Source: CAYTGM01 sp964437365
GTDB taxonomy: Bacteria; Sumerlaeota; Sumerlaeia; SLMS01
Assembly: GCA_964437365.1 (NCBI GenBank)
Contig: CAYTGM010000025.1
Location: forward strand, 21,269-85,268
DNA: 64,000 nucleotides
Direction of reading: 5' to 3'
In this document: one piece after another, positions 16,983 through 25,302 of the stretch
How positions within the stretch are numbered: the first letter of the stretch is position 1
Layout of the letters: each line of letters starts with the position of its first letter
Translations under genes and position numbers: made by a program
Notes under the pieces: generated by a model
The model's input: only the letters and a program-made list of their open reading frames with translations
Database searches by the model: none
What the model was told of the DNA's origin: nothing

Positions 16983-18044
16983 TTATTGGTATTTCACGTA
17001 CTCTTTTGGATCAAATGCTTCTCGAACGGATTCTCCAACGATTGTCACAAGGATCAACGTTACAGAAAGTGCTCCGAATGGGGCAAGACTCAGCCACAAC
17101 TTATCTCGATTTGAGGACTGCAAAGCCTGGTCCAGAAGTTCACCCCAACTGGGAGTTGGTGCTGGCAGCCCGTAACCCAGGTAATCGAGGGCTGTAAGCG
17201 CAAAAATGCCCGCCACCACCTCGAAAGGCGTCAGGGTTACAAGGGGAGTCAGCGAGTTCGGAATCAAATGCTTAAAGATGACTCTGAAGCGTGAAGCTCC
17301 CATCGATTCTGCTGCCTGGCAGTACTCGCGCGTCTTCTCGCGATAGATTTCCGTTCTCATGTAATAGGTTATGTTAATCCAGTTGAAAGCCACCATCACT
17401 GCCAGCAACATGACAAAGGAGGGCGTAAAGAATGTTCCGAGAATAATGACGATATAGAGAAACGGGAGCGTACTCCAGATCTCGATCACGCGTTGACTGA
17501 ATATATCGAATTTTCCGCCCAGGTATCCCTGCAACGATCCAATAATGACTCCAATCACTTGAGCCAGAAAAGCAAGAGAGAGCGCGAAGAACATGGATAT
17601 GCGAAAGCCGTATAGCAGTCGTGCGAACACATCTCTCCCTTGGGAATCCGTACCCAGAATATGCCGACTGTCAGGAGGGTTAGGAGGAGGCTCATCGTAA
17701 TCAAAGTCGTTTTCCAGTGGAGAGTAGGGAATAGGTGGGAGCAAGACCCAGTTCTCCGTCCCTTCAAATTCCACCGCTAATTGACGATAGTTCGTCTCAA
17801 CATCAGTAAAGCCGAACTCATCTTCCTGGCCGAACGTTTCCATCGGGAGAAATTTAAACGTGGGGAAATAGTACTGTCCTTCATACTTGACTATGATCGC
17901 GCGGTTATTGGCGATAAACTCTGAGAACAATGAGATAAAGAAGGCGACACAAAGAATTATTAATGAATAGTAGCCTCGTCGTATTTTACGAAAACGAGAC
18001 AGACGTTTCTTCGTAATAGGGTTAAGTCGAAAGAATTTCTTCAT
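16983..18044 (-). CDS. Peptide ABC transporter permease, YejE-like
   Basis: The 353-residue DppC/OppC-class permease starts with a basic cytoplasmic segment (KRLSRFRKIRRGYYSL). TM1 and a periplasmic loop of about 100 residues follow, including IANNRAIIVKYEGQYYFPTF and RHILGTDSQGRDVFARLLYG. That loop, with the ANxxxxxVxYxGxxYFP pattern, is the hallmark of YejE rather than DppC. Five further membrane segments and the EAA loop (AAESMGASRFRVIFKHLIPN) follow. It begins directly after the YejB-like stop codon (TAAATG). Confidence 0.9.
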   Translation of the reverse strand: MKKFFRLNPITKKRLSRFRKIRRGYYSLIILCVAFFISLFSEFIANNRAIIVKYEGQYYFPTFKFLPMETFGQEDEFGFTDVETNYRQLAVEFEGTENWVLLPPIPYSPLENDFDYDEPPPNPPDSRHILGTDSQGRDVFARLLYGFRISMFFALSLAFLAQVIGVIIGSLQGYLGGKFDIFSQRVIEIWSTLPFLYIVIILGTFFTPSFVMLLAVMVAFNWINITYYMRTEIYREKTREYCQAAESMGASRFRVIFKHLIPNSLTPLVTLTPFEVVAGIFALTALDYLGYGLPAPTPSWGELLDQALQSSNRDKLWLSLAPFGALSVTLILVTIVGESVREAFDPKEYVKYQ

Positions 18045-19094
18045 TTACTGAAAACGCACCCTCGGGTCGACGAATGCGACACACAGATCAGACAAAAGGT
18101 TTCCTATCAGGAGAAGAGCCGCTGAAATTACCGTCAGCCCCATGACAACAGGATAATCTCGTGCCTGTATAGATTCGAAGAAGAGGAGTCCTATCCCCTG
18201 AATGTTGAAGACTCGTTCGATCAGAAGAGAACCGGTCAGAATGAGCAGGACGTTACGACCAAAGCTTGTCGCCAGTGGAATCAGACTGTTCCTGAAAGCA
18301 TGAACGAAAATAGCTCTCCGTGGACTTAACCCCGAGGCAAGGGCTGTCTTGACAAAGTCGGCGCCCATGTTTTCGAGTAAACTGTTCTTAAGAAGCATCG
18401 TCATAATAGCCAGTGAACCAATCATATAACAGATCAGTGGCAATATAGAGTGATAGACCAGATCTTTTGACTTCTCCCAGAATGATAGATCCTCAAAATT
18501 ATCGCTGTTGAAACCTCCGAGAGGAAATATATCATAACGGACAGCCAGTAGATTTAAAAGGACGGCACCCAGAGCAAAGTTTGGTACCGCATATCCGATG
18601 AAGATGAAGAGACTCGAGACATTATCAATCATCATACGGTGACGTACTGCCTTCAGCATTCCAAGGGGGATACAGATCGCATAGGTCAGAATGGTTGTGA
18701 TAATCCCATAATAGAGTGAGATGGGAAGACGGAGCTTAATAATATCAATGACAGGAATCGAGTATCTGAACGATTTCCCCAGATCAAGTTGAGCAAGGTT
18801 GATCAGGTAATCGAAATAACGAATGTGAATCGGTTTGTCAAAGCCGTAATATTCTTTCAGTGTTTGCAGGTTGCTCTCGGAAATGTCTGAGGTGGACTGT
18901 CCAGCTGTAGATACGGCGCCTGATTCTCCTTCACCTCCGCTCATCAGAGACATGCGAAACTGGTCGATTGGACCGCCAGGTACAAGTTGGCAGAGGAGAA
19001 AGACGAGCAGCGTAACCCCTAACATGGTAGGGATCATGAGGAGAAGACGACGTACGATGTAGTTTCTGAGGCCTTTTCCAGAGCTCGATGCCAT
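18045..19094 (-). CDS. Peptide ABC transporter permease, YejB-like
   Basis: The 349-residue DppB/OppB-class permease is the first gene of the importer operon. TM1 (MIPTMLGVTLLVFLLCQLVPGG) is followed by a periplasmic loop of about 75 residues with a Ser/Gly-rich stretch and LKEYYGFDKPIHIRYFDYL. Then come five more membrane segments and the EAA loop (TALASGLSPRRAIFVHAFRN). The Ser/Gly-rich insert before the conserved YGFDKP is also a feature of YejB proteins. The promoter should lie within 19095-19371. Confidence 0.9.
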   Translation of the reverse strand: MASSSGKGLRNYIVRRLLLMIPTMLGVTLLVFLLCQLVPGGPIDQFRMSLMSGGEGESGAVSTAGQSTSDISESNLQTLKEYYGFDKPIHIRYFDYLINLAQLDLGKSFRYSIPVIDIIKLRLPISLYYGIITTILTYAICIPLGMLKAVRHRMMIDNVSSLFIFIGYAVPNFALGAVLLNLLAVRYDIFPLGGFNSDNFEDLSFWEKSKDLVYHSILPLICYMIGSLAIMTMLLKNSLLENMGADFVKTALASGLSPRRAIFVHAFRNSLIPLATSFGRNVLLILTGSLLIERVFNIQGIGLLFFESIQARDYPVVMGLTVISAALLLIGNLLSDLCVAFVDPRVRFQ

Positions 19095-19295
19095 AGTATC
19101 CTTACAGTTCAGTCAAATCTTCTGTTCCCTGCCCACATACGACCCAGCGAAGATTGGCGCGGGTTTGCTGTAGTGCAATCAGGAAAGCAACTTCAGGGCC
19201 GTGAATACTTGTTCGCGATCCCGCATTCACGCGACAGATGGAGCCCTCCAGCTTCCAGAATCGAAGAAGGATCGATGCACTCCAGTGGTAGCATC

Positions 19296-19317
19296 ATGCA
19301 TCGAACATGCATCGATA
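19296..19317. repeat. Tandem 11-bp repeat, ATGCATCGA type
   Basis: Two adjacent 11-bp units, ATGCATCGAAC (19296-19306) and ATGCATCGATA (19307-19317), lie in the 277-base gap between the importer operon and the Clp N-domain gene. The period and TGCA core match other non-coding repeats in the window. The rest of this gap shows no RNA gene that I can recognise. Confidence 0.55.
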
Positions 19318-19371
19318 CAGCTTCGAACCCCGGCAACATGTAAACGATTGCGCGGGTGTTTTATTCGACGA

Positions 19372-20250
19372 TCACTCCAGCCCCAATTTCTGCAGGATCG
19401 GTTTCAGGAATGCAGAATGATGGACGATAAGCGCTTCTAAAAGGTGTTCTCCCCGCAGCTTTGGCGCACCCATTAGATGTGCAATCCTCTCGGCTTCCTG
19501 TATCGCCGTGTGGGCCTCGGGAGAGAGCTTCAACTCGCCCACATTCATAAGGCTGCTTTCGTCTAATTTCTCATGGAAGCTCTGAATACGCCCACGGATT
19601 CTCTTAGCAAGCACCCCAAGATCATCCTCTGACCTCTCGAGAGGAACAGCGACCGATGGGTGTTTGAGCTCGACTAAGGACAAAAATAATATCCCGGGAG
19701 TGATGGTGGTGGTCCCAAAAGCTTTCGTTTCGAGCTTTGCCTGGATCATGATCTCATCCCACTCGTGCGATCTGTTCTTGATCGATGAGAGGAATGGTTC
19801 AGCCGTATATTCATTCTCAAGAATAAAGATTCGCAGTGGACAAAGGGATGAACGATCGTCTAGCTTGAGAATAACTCTGACAAGGTTCGAAATATTTACC
19901 TCATCATTTTTACTTTCACGTGCATCCTCGATTGCATCTGCCACTAAAACTACGGCGCTCTCAGACATCTGAGGCATTTGTTCGCTTCCTACTGGTAGAC
20001 TTCGAAGTTCTTCTTCGAGCTGATAGCGAAGTCGGTTCGATTGGTATTTAATGCGAGATGGAATCTTTTCGGAATCGTTTTGAATCTTCAGCAGGATTGC
20101 ATAGACAAGATGCGTTTCGGAGCAATACTGATGACAGTATCTCTTGGCGGTTTCCATGGCTTCTTGAAGAACAGATTTTACTTCTCCGCTCAATTGTGGT
20201 TCTGCTGCTCCCATCATGGACTCAGATCCCATAGAAAATGAATATGACAA
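19372..20250 (-). CDS. Stand-alone Clp N-domain protein
   Basis: The 292-residue protein consists of Clp repeat (ClpA/ClpB/ClpC N-domain) modules without any AAA+ ATPase domain. The clearest is at the C terminus: LSPEAHTAIQEAERIAH followed by RGEHLLEALIVHHSAFLKP (about residues 243-288), the typical helix-helix-HLL-xALL pattern. A second is at about residues 22-75 (SVLQEAMETAKRYCHQYC then THLVYAILL), and a weaker related stretch lies between. Such proteins could be adaptors or regulators of a Clp unfoldase or protease. The gene is transcribed alone, divergently from the flavoprotein at 20365. No Walker motif is present. Confidence 0.75.
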   Translation of the reverse strand: MSYSFSMGSESMMGAAEPQLSGEVKSVLQEAMETAKRYCHQYCSETHLVYAILLKIQNDSEKIPSRIKYQSNRLRYQLEEELRSLPVGSEQMPQMSESAVVLVADAIEDARESKNDEVNISNLVRVILKLDDRSSLCPLRIFILENEYTAEPFLSSIKNRSHEWDEIMIQAKLETKAFGTTTITPGILFLSLVELKHPSVAVPLERSEDDLGVLAKRIRGRIQSFHEKLDESSLMNVGELKLSPEAHTAIQEAERIAHLMGAPKLRGEHLLEALIVHHSAFLKPILQKLGLE

Positions 20251-20364
20251 TGAGAATCGAAGATAATGACTCTACAATGACATGCAAGAGTATTCATTGG
20301 TACTGTCCATGCTCTAAACTTGATATGAGCGTATGCCAATCAGTAGAATCAGAAGCTACATGTC

Positions 20365-21474
20365 ATGATCTTTGACCTTGTGATCATTGGCGGGGGACCC
20401 GCAGGAGCAGCTTGTGGTATCAAGGCACTCCAGAAGGGATTGAACGTCCTGATCATCGAGCGGGGCTCATTTCCCCGACAGAAAGTCTGTGGCTGCTGCC
20501 TTTCGCCCCGCGGAGTGTCCTATCTGATCGACCAATTACGCATTGATAAGAGGGATCTCCACAGGCATTCGCATCCTTTAAAAAGAATAGAAGCGGTAAG
20601 TTCTGCGGGAACGATCAGAATCCCGGTCAAACAGGGAGGCCGCGTTATTTCACGAGAAGTTCTGGATACGAAGTTACACGAAGTCTTCGTCTCTCGTGGT
20701 GGGAAGGTGCTCTATGAAACAACGATTTCAAAAGGTGATCTAAAACGTGAAAAGGGGCACTTTGTCATCATTACTCAGAAGTCAAAAAACTTACAGGCAA
20801 AGTCAGTTGTCTGGGCAATGGGGCTAAAAGGTTCCACGTCCAGTAAAGATAATTCAGGTATTCGGTATATCGGCTGTGGAACGATCGTGAATAATACCAT
20901 TGGTCTACCTGAGGGTGTCCTCAAAATGTATAGTCATCAGTTCGGGTACGCAGGGTTCGTCGCTCTAAAAGGGGGGCACCTTGATATAGCCGCGGCCGTC
21001 GAGCAAAATCTTGTGAAGAAAGCGCGAGGTGTCGATAAGGCACTCGAGCGAATGTTCTCTGATTTTCCTGATTCCTCGTTTCTGCAGCTGAGAGCTTCTC
21101 ATTGGAAAACAACAGCTGTGTTTCCCGCTGGATATAAAGGATGTCCAGAGGAAGGGCAGTTCCCAATTGGTGATCTGTTCTCCTATGCGGAACCAATAAG
21201 CGGAGAAGGTATGGCCTGGGCCATGGAGTCGGGGATGAATGTCGTCCCGTATATCATAAAGTATTTACAGTCCGGTGAGAAATCGGTGAACGAGAATTGG
21301 TTAAGAGCTGAGAGACAGCGAGCGAAAAAAAGGGAGCTACGCTCGCGACTACTAGGGAAAGTGGCTCATACCGCAAGCCGCAGCAAGAAGATCATTGGGC
21401 TGCTTCAAAGGTTCCCATCCTTTTCCTCAGAAGTGTTTGGCTTACTTTCCAGTCGGTCAGGAAGAATACTATAA
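20365..21474 (+). CDS. FAD-dependent oxidoreductase, geranylgeranyl-reductase/halogenase-like
   Basis: The 369-residue flavoprotein begins with the dinucleotide-binding fold DLVIIGGGPAGAACGI, followed by the ERGSFPRQKVCGCCLSPRG segment. In this family the latter (FPRxKxCG) contacts FAD. A second FAD motif, GDLFSYAEPISGEGMAWAME, lies at about residues 270-289. The group includes geranylgeranyl reductases and tailoring oxygenases of polyketide pathways. Its TAA stop overlaps the ATG of the type III polyketide synthase by one base (TAATG). It is therefore probably the tailoring oxidoreductase for that enzyme's product. Confidence 0.85.
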   Translation: MIFDLVIIGGGPAGAACGIKALQKGLNVLIIERGSFPRQKVCGCCLSPRGVSYLIDQLRIDKRDLHRHSHPLKRIEAVSSAGTIRIPVKQGGRVISREVLDTKLHEVFVSRGGKVLYETTISKGDLKREKGHFVIITQKSKNLQAKSVVWAMGLKGSTSSKDNSGIRYIGCGTIVNNTIGLPEGVLKMYSHQFGYAGFVALKGGHLDIAAAVEQNLVKKARGVDKALERMFSDFPDSSFLQLRASHWKTTAVFPAGYKGCPEEGQFPIGDLFSYAEPISGEGMAWAMESGMNVVPYIIKYLQSGEKSVNENWLRAERQRAKKRELRSRLLGKVAHTASRSKKIIGLLQRFPSFSSEVFGLLSSRSGRIL

Positions 21475-22616
21475 TGTCTTATATAACTGGACTGCCTGAA
21501 TTCGCATTTCCCGAAAGGGTCCTCTCTCAGGAGGAAGCAATGAGAATCGCCTGTCAAAATCAGGCAGAGTCTGAAAAACAGTCTCGTGTGCTGAAAAGAA
21601 TATACAGAGATTCAGAAATAGACAACAGGTACATCCTAGAGGAGAGCTACAGTTACCTGACAGGCAAAAGTAACTATGGTGAAACAACTCGAGATAAGAT
21701 GGAGATCTATGAAAAGCAATCGGCGATCCTGTCCCAGATTGCAGTGGAGCGGTTCTTTCACAGAAACCAATTCGAAAAATCGAAGGTTACTCACCTCGTT
21801 ACTGCGAGTTGCACCGGTTTTTCTTGCCCAGGTTGGGATATCTCCCTGATCAAGAGTACTGGTCTTTCTCCGTTCATCCAGAGGACTCACCTGGGTTTCA
21901 TGGGGTGTCATGCGGGAATCAATGCAATGAGAGTCGCTGACTCAATCTGCAAGGCTGATCCAGAGGCGATGGTTCTGGTATGTCTGACAGAATTGTGCAG
22001 TCTCCATTTTCAACGCAATTGGGAAGCAAGTTATATACGCTCGAATGCTCTCTTTGCAGATGCTTCATGCGCGTTTGTGGTCCAGGCAAGGGAAGAAGAA
22101 ACTCTACCATCAGCGCGATTGATTGACTCTGCATCCACTATCATTCCGGACTCTCAAGATACCATGGGCTGGAGAATTGGAAACCATGGGTTCATGATGG
22201 ACCTGGACTCAAAAGTTCCAAATATCCTTCGAGATTCCGTTCAGGGCTGGATTCTAGACTGGCTTGAGGCCTCGGGGACAGATTTCGATTCCATAGATCA
22301 TTGGGCTATACATCCGGGAGGAAAGAGTATCCTTCGGGCGCTGCAGAAATCCCTCAATCTCACCGAGCAACAAATGAACGGTTCGAAAACTGTTCTAAGA
22401 GAATACGGGAATCTTTCCTCGTCGACGGTATTGTTGGTATTGAGAGAACTATGGCTGGAGGCAATGGCAGGAGACTCGGTGCTGATGATGTCCTTCGGCC
22501 CAGGCCTGACCGGAGAAGTCTATCAATTGAGCTTTGTCAGGCCTCCAGTTGAAGGCTCGCGGTCAGACGAAAGGCTAAATACCTCTTTACCTGAAGCGTC
22601 TGATACCGTTTCATGA
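21474..22616 (+). CDS. Type III polyketide synthase (chalcone/stilbene synthase family)
   Basis: The 380-residue protein has the full type III PKS catalytic triad: Cys145 in HLGFMGCHAGIN, His280 in HWAIHPGGKSIL and Asn313 in REYGNLSSSTVL. The C-terminal MMSFGPGLTGEVYQL loop is the family's GFGPG equivalent. It condenses malonyl-CoA units on an acyl starter to make alkylpyrones, alkylresorcinols or similar phenolic lipids. The bacterial clade with a neighbouring flavoprotein commonly makes membrane quinone-like or resorcinolic lipids; often a methyltransferase gene is present too, but none is seen here. Translation is coupled to the flavoprotein gene upstream. Confidence 0.92.
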   Translation: MSYITGLPEFAFPERVLSQEEAMRIACQNQAESEKQSRVLKRIYRDSEIDNRYILEESYSYLTGKSNYGETTRDKMEIYEKQSAILSQIAVERFFHRNQFEKSKVTHLVTASCTGFSCPGWDISLIKSTGLSPFIQRTHLGFMGCHAGINAMRVADSICKADPEAMVLVCLTELCSLHFQRNWEASYIRSNALFADASCAFVVQAREEETLPSARLIDSASTIIPDSQDTMGWRIGNHGFMMDLDSKVPNILRDSVQGWILDWLEASGTDFDSIDHWAIHPGGKSILRALQKSLNLTEQQMNGSKTVLREYGNLSSSTVLLVLRELWLEAMAGDSVLMMSFGPGLTGEVYQLSFVRPPVEGSRSDERLNTSLPEASDTVS

Positions 22617-22648
22617 AGTCTGAATGAAGACAAACGAGCTGACCGTAT

Positions 22649-23161
22649 ATGATACCTATTAAAGAAGTCCCTTCTATTGATTTTTTACAGCAAAAGTTTG
22701 AAGAGTACAATCATCTGGATCTTCCCGCTGTGGAACAGATGCACATCTATCTTCAATGTATGCGAACAGCCAATTTAGTGACTCGTGTTCTTGAAGATTT
22801 CTTCTCAAAAGAGGGGTTGAGTCTTCCGCGCTATGGTATTCTGGCTCTTCTCCACTTTTCGTATCGGGAAGGTCTGACTACCACAGAAATCGCAGAAAAA
22901 AAAGGTGTGAGCAAAGCGTCTTTAACGCCCATCATCAAGTGGCTGTGTGAGCAGAACTATACGGAAAAACTGGCAAACTCAAGAGATGGCAGAGTTCAAC
23001 ACATTCGTATTACTGAAGAAGGAACAAAGAAGATTGAGGCGCTGGTGCCGCGTTACGTGAAACTCGTGAAGTCACTCGTGGGTAACCTCGACAAGGGGGA
23101 GATAGATTCGATGTTGGGCGTTCTGGCAAAAATTGAAGATGGGGTTTTAAATTACCAGTAA
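22649..23161 (+). CDS. MarR-family transcriptional regulator
   Basis: The 170-residue winged-helix regulator has helical dimerisation ends. Its central DNA-binding domain contains LTTTEIAEKKGVSKASLTPI (recognition helix) and the wing NSRDGRVQHIRITEEGTKKI, the DxR wing typical of MarR. It lies 32 bases after the polyketide synthase gene on the same strand. It could control the flavoprotein/PKS operon in response to a small phenolic or lipid, but no operator is evident. Confidence 0.88.
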   Translation: MIPIKEVPSIDFLQQKFEEYNHLDLPAVEQMHIYLQCMRTANLVTRVLEDFFSKEGLSLPRYGILALLHFSYREGLTTTEIAEKKGVSKASLTPIIKWLCEQNYTEKLANSRDGRVQHIRITEEGTKKIEALVPRYVKLVKSLVGNLDKGEIDSMLGVLAKIEDGVLNYQ

Positions 23162-23185
23162 CAGGTTCGAAGAGTTCAATCCCGA

Positions 23186-25294
23186 TCAAACTTCCGCCTG
23201 AATAACGAATCGGTTTAAGACGAGAATATCCAATTTGCTTTCTCTCCAGGCCCGCAACGCGTCTTCCGGTGTAGCGACAATGGGCTCTTCATGCATATTA
23301 AAGGACGTATTGATGCATGCTGAGAATCCTGTCAGCTTTTTGTACTCTTGCAGGATTCGCCAGAACCTCGGGTTATGATCTTTGTGAACCAGCTGAGGGC
23401 GAGCGGTTCCATCTATATGGATTGCAGCGGGAATCTCTTCCTTGGCTGTTTCTGTGCAGTCGCAAGTGATCGTCATGAATTCTGCCGTATGTCGTATTCC
23501 GTCAAGTCCAAGAAAATACCTGTCTCCGTCTTCATAGAGGCAGGCAGGAGCAAATGGCATGAACTCGGTTCGGTTTAATCTGTTGTTCAGCCATGTATTG
23601 ACAGTGGGGTCTTTTGGCATATACAGAATACTACGATTTCCCAACGCACGCGGACCGAACTCCATGCGTCCATTGAAATGCGCGACGATCTTCTCTTCAG
23701 AGATAAGTCTTCCCACTTCCCGACATAAATCTTCTTCGTCAGAAATATAATCGTAAGTCACCGCTTCTTTTTCGAGAAGAGTTCTAATTTCCTGATCTGA
23801 GAACTCTGGTCCAAGAAAGACATTCTCAAGAGGGTAAGGGATAAGCTTTCCCTTCTCTTCAACGTGTGAAAGTAAGGCTGCCCCCATGCAAAGGCCAGCA
23901 TCGGACATGGCGGGCTGAACAAACAGGTTATTGAAACCCAGCTCCTTAATTTTCTGGTTCAGCCGAACGTTTGCAAAAACACCTCCAGCGAGCGCAATGG
24001 ATTCATAGGCTGGGTATCGAATCTGAAGATCTTCGACCAGCCTGATAATTTCAACTTCAGTTCGGTTTTGTATATACCAGGCAATATCTTCTCGGCTGAA
24101 AGCTCCCAGCGCCTTTCTTCTAAAGTTCTGAAGCCGTTTGTATCCAGCTTCTCCGCTCCAGAGAAAAACGCCAACGTCCAGTTTGTCGTGAGGATTCCAG
24201 ACCTTATCAAAGAAGCGATTGAGTTTTTTTGCCAGCTTTGAATTGAACTGTCCGTGAGCCGCCAGCCCTGTTACCTTGCCTGCGTGACGGGTGGGATTCA
24301 TTCCCAGCATCCCCGTTACCAGTTCATAGTTAAGTCCCGTGGGGAGTTCCTCGAAGTAGTAGCTCTTCTTGGGAAATAGCTTGCCATTGGTTCCAAGGTA
24401 GACGCGGCTTGAATAAGTATCTCCGATACCATCAAGTGTCAGTACAATCGCCTTTTGCAACCCACTTTGGTAATACGCACTTGCTGCATGGCATAGATGG
24501 TGGTCGAAGTGTTTGGGGGAAGGCAGAAACGAGCGATCAACCCTTCTGTATGTGAGAGGGCTTCTGTATCCTTTCCAGAAAGCAGCGGTCGTGATTGCCA
24601 AAGATTTTAAGACAGTCTTGCCTTTATGTTTCCAGGACCTTGTCTTGGGATTGACCAGAGATTTCTCAATGATGCGTCGGGCAATTTGCGGACCTGACTC
24701 CGATGCAACGGCATGTGTTCCCGTAGCATGATTTCCAGTGAAGCATACGTATATACCAGTGATTTGAATACCAAGTTCTCTGGGGTCGTCACTTTCTGTT
24801 ACGAATCTATCACTGAGGATTTCCACTCTCTGCCCGCTCTTTATGGGAGCTTCCAGCACATGCATATGCCTGCGATTATCAAAAAAGTAGGTGTTATTAC
24901 CTGTCTTAACCCTGAATTTGCAGACTCGTCCAGCAACGTGTGAAGGGAGAACTGAAATGATAAGGCTTCTGGAATTTGAGCTTATTCGAAAACTGGCGAC
25001 TGGTTTCGCCCATCGATATGACCAGTCATTGGAGTGCTCTACCGCATAGAACCCGTTTTCCTCGGAGAAAATGCTGGTGTCATAGAACCCTGATGGTGTC
25101 CAGGGTGTGCTGGAATATTTGTCGGCCCATGAGTAGAGTTCCCAGGGAGAATTACCATCTGTTTTTCTCCGGCTCATTCTCTCTAGGCTCGAGGCAAAGA
25201 CTGGCATTGCAGTCTTTCCATCTACTATTGCAAGTCCGGAGTCGTGTGCGAAGCCATAGCCGAAATGTTGGTGAAGATCCTTGTCGTGGGCCAT
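23186..25294 (-). CDS. NodU/CmcH-type carbamoyltransferase with N-terminal beta-sandwich insertion
   Basis: This is a 702-residue O-carbamoyltransferase. The Kae1-like N-terminal domain starts at GYGFAHDSGLAIVDG and keeps LERMSRRKTDGNSP. About 115 extra residues (roughly 68-185) then form what looks like a beta-sandwich (SYRWAKPVASFRIS, LIISVLPSHVAGRVCKFRVK). The canonical domain resumes with the metal-binding DHHLCHAASAYY (264-275), LAGGVFANVRLNQKI, and the C-terminal YrdC-like part with MEFGPRALGNRSIL and INTSFNMHEEPIV. The enzyme transfers a carbamoyl group from carbamoyl phosphate to a hydroxyl of a sugar or natural product. It starts 8 bases after lptB, so it is probably transcribed with it. 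Its acceptor is unknown; an envelope glycan would suit the neighbour. Confidence 0.85.
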   Translation of the reverse strand: MAHDKDLHQHFGYGFAHDSGLAIVDGKTAMPVFASSLERMSRRKTDGNSPWELYSWADKYSSTPWTPSGFYDTSIFSEENGFYAVEHSNDWSYRWAKPVASFRISSNSRSLIISVLPSHVAGRVCKFRVKTGNNTYFFDNRRHMHVLEAPIKSGQRVEILSDRFVTESDDPRELGIQITGIYVCFTGNHATGTHAVASESGPQIARRIIEKSLVNPKTRSWKHKGKTVLKSLAITTAAFWKGYRSPLTYRRVDRSFLPSPKHFDHHLCHAASAYYQSGLQKAIVLTLDGIGDTYSSRVYLGTNGKLFPKKSYYFEELPTGLNYELVTGMLGMNPTRHAGKVTGLAAHGQFNSKLAKKLNRFFDKVWNPHDKLDVGVFLWSGEAGYKRLQNFRRKALGAFSREDIAWYIQNRTEVEIIRLVEDLQIRYPAYESIALAGGVFANVRLNQKIKELGFNNLFVQPAMSDAGLCMGAALLSHVEEKGKLIPYPLENVFLGPEFSDQEIRTLLEKEAVTYDYISDEEDLCREVGRLISEEKIVAHFNGRMEFGPRALGNRSILYMPKDPTVNTWLNNRLNRTEFMPFAPACLYEDGDRYFLGLDGIRHTAEFMTITCDCTETAKEEIPAAIHIDGTARPQLVHKDHNPRFWRILQEYKKLTGFSACINTSFNMHEEPIVATPEDALRAWRESKLDILVLNRFVIQAEV

Positions 25295-25302
25295 CGGATT
25301 AA

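Noticed and set aside
19295..19370. Possible tRNA T-loop (CTTCGAACCCCGG)
   Set aside because: No acceptor stem, D-arm or anticodon arm can be placed around it.
19201..19440. Open frame across the gap between the importer operon and the Clp N-domain gene
   Set aside because: It covers the 11-bp repeat and the antisense of the Clp gene, with Cys/Arg-rich random composition.
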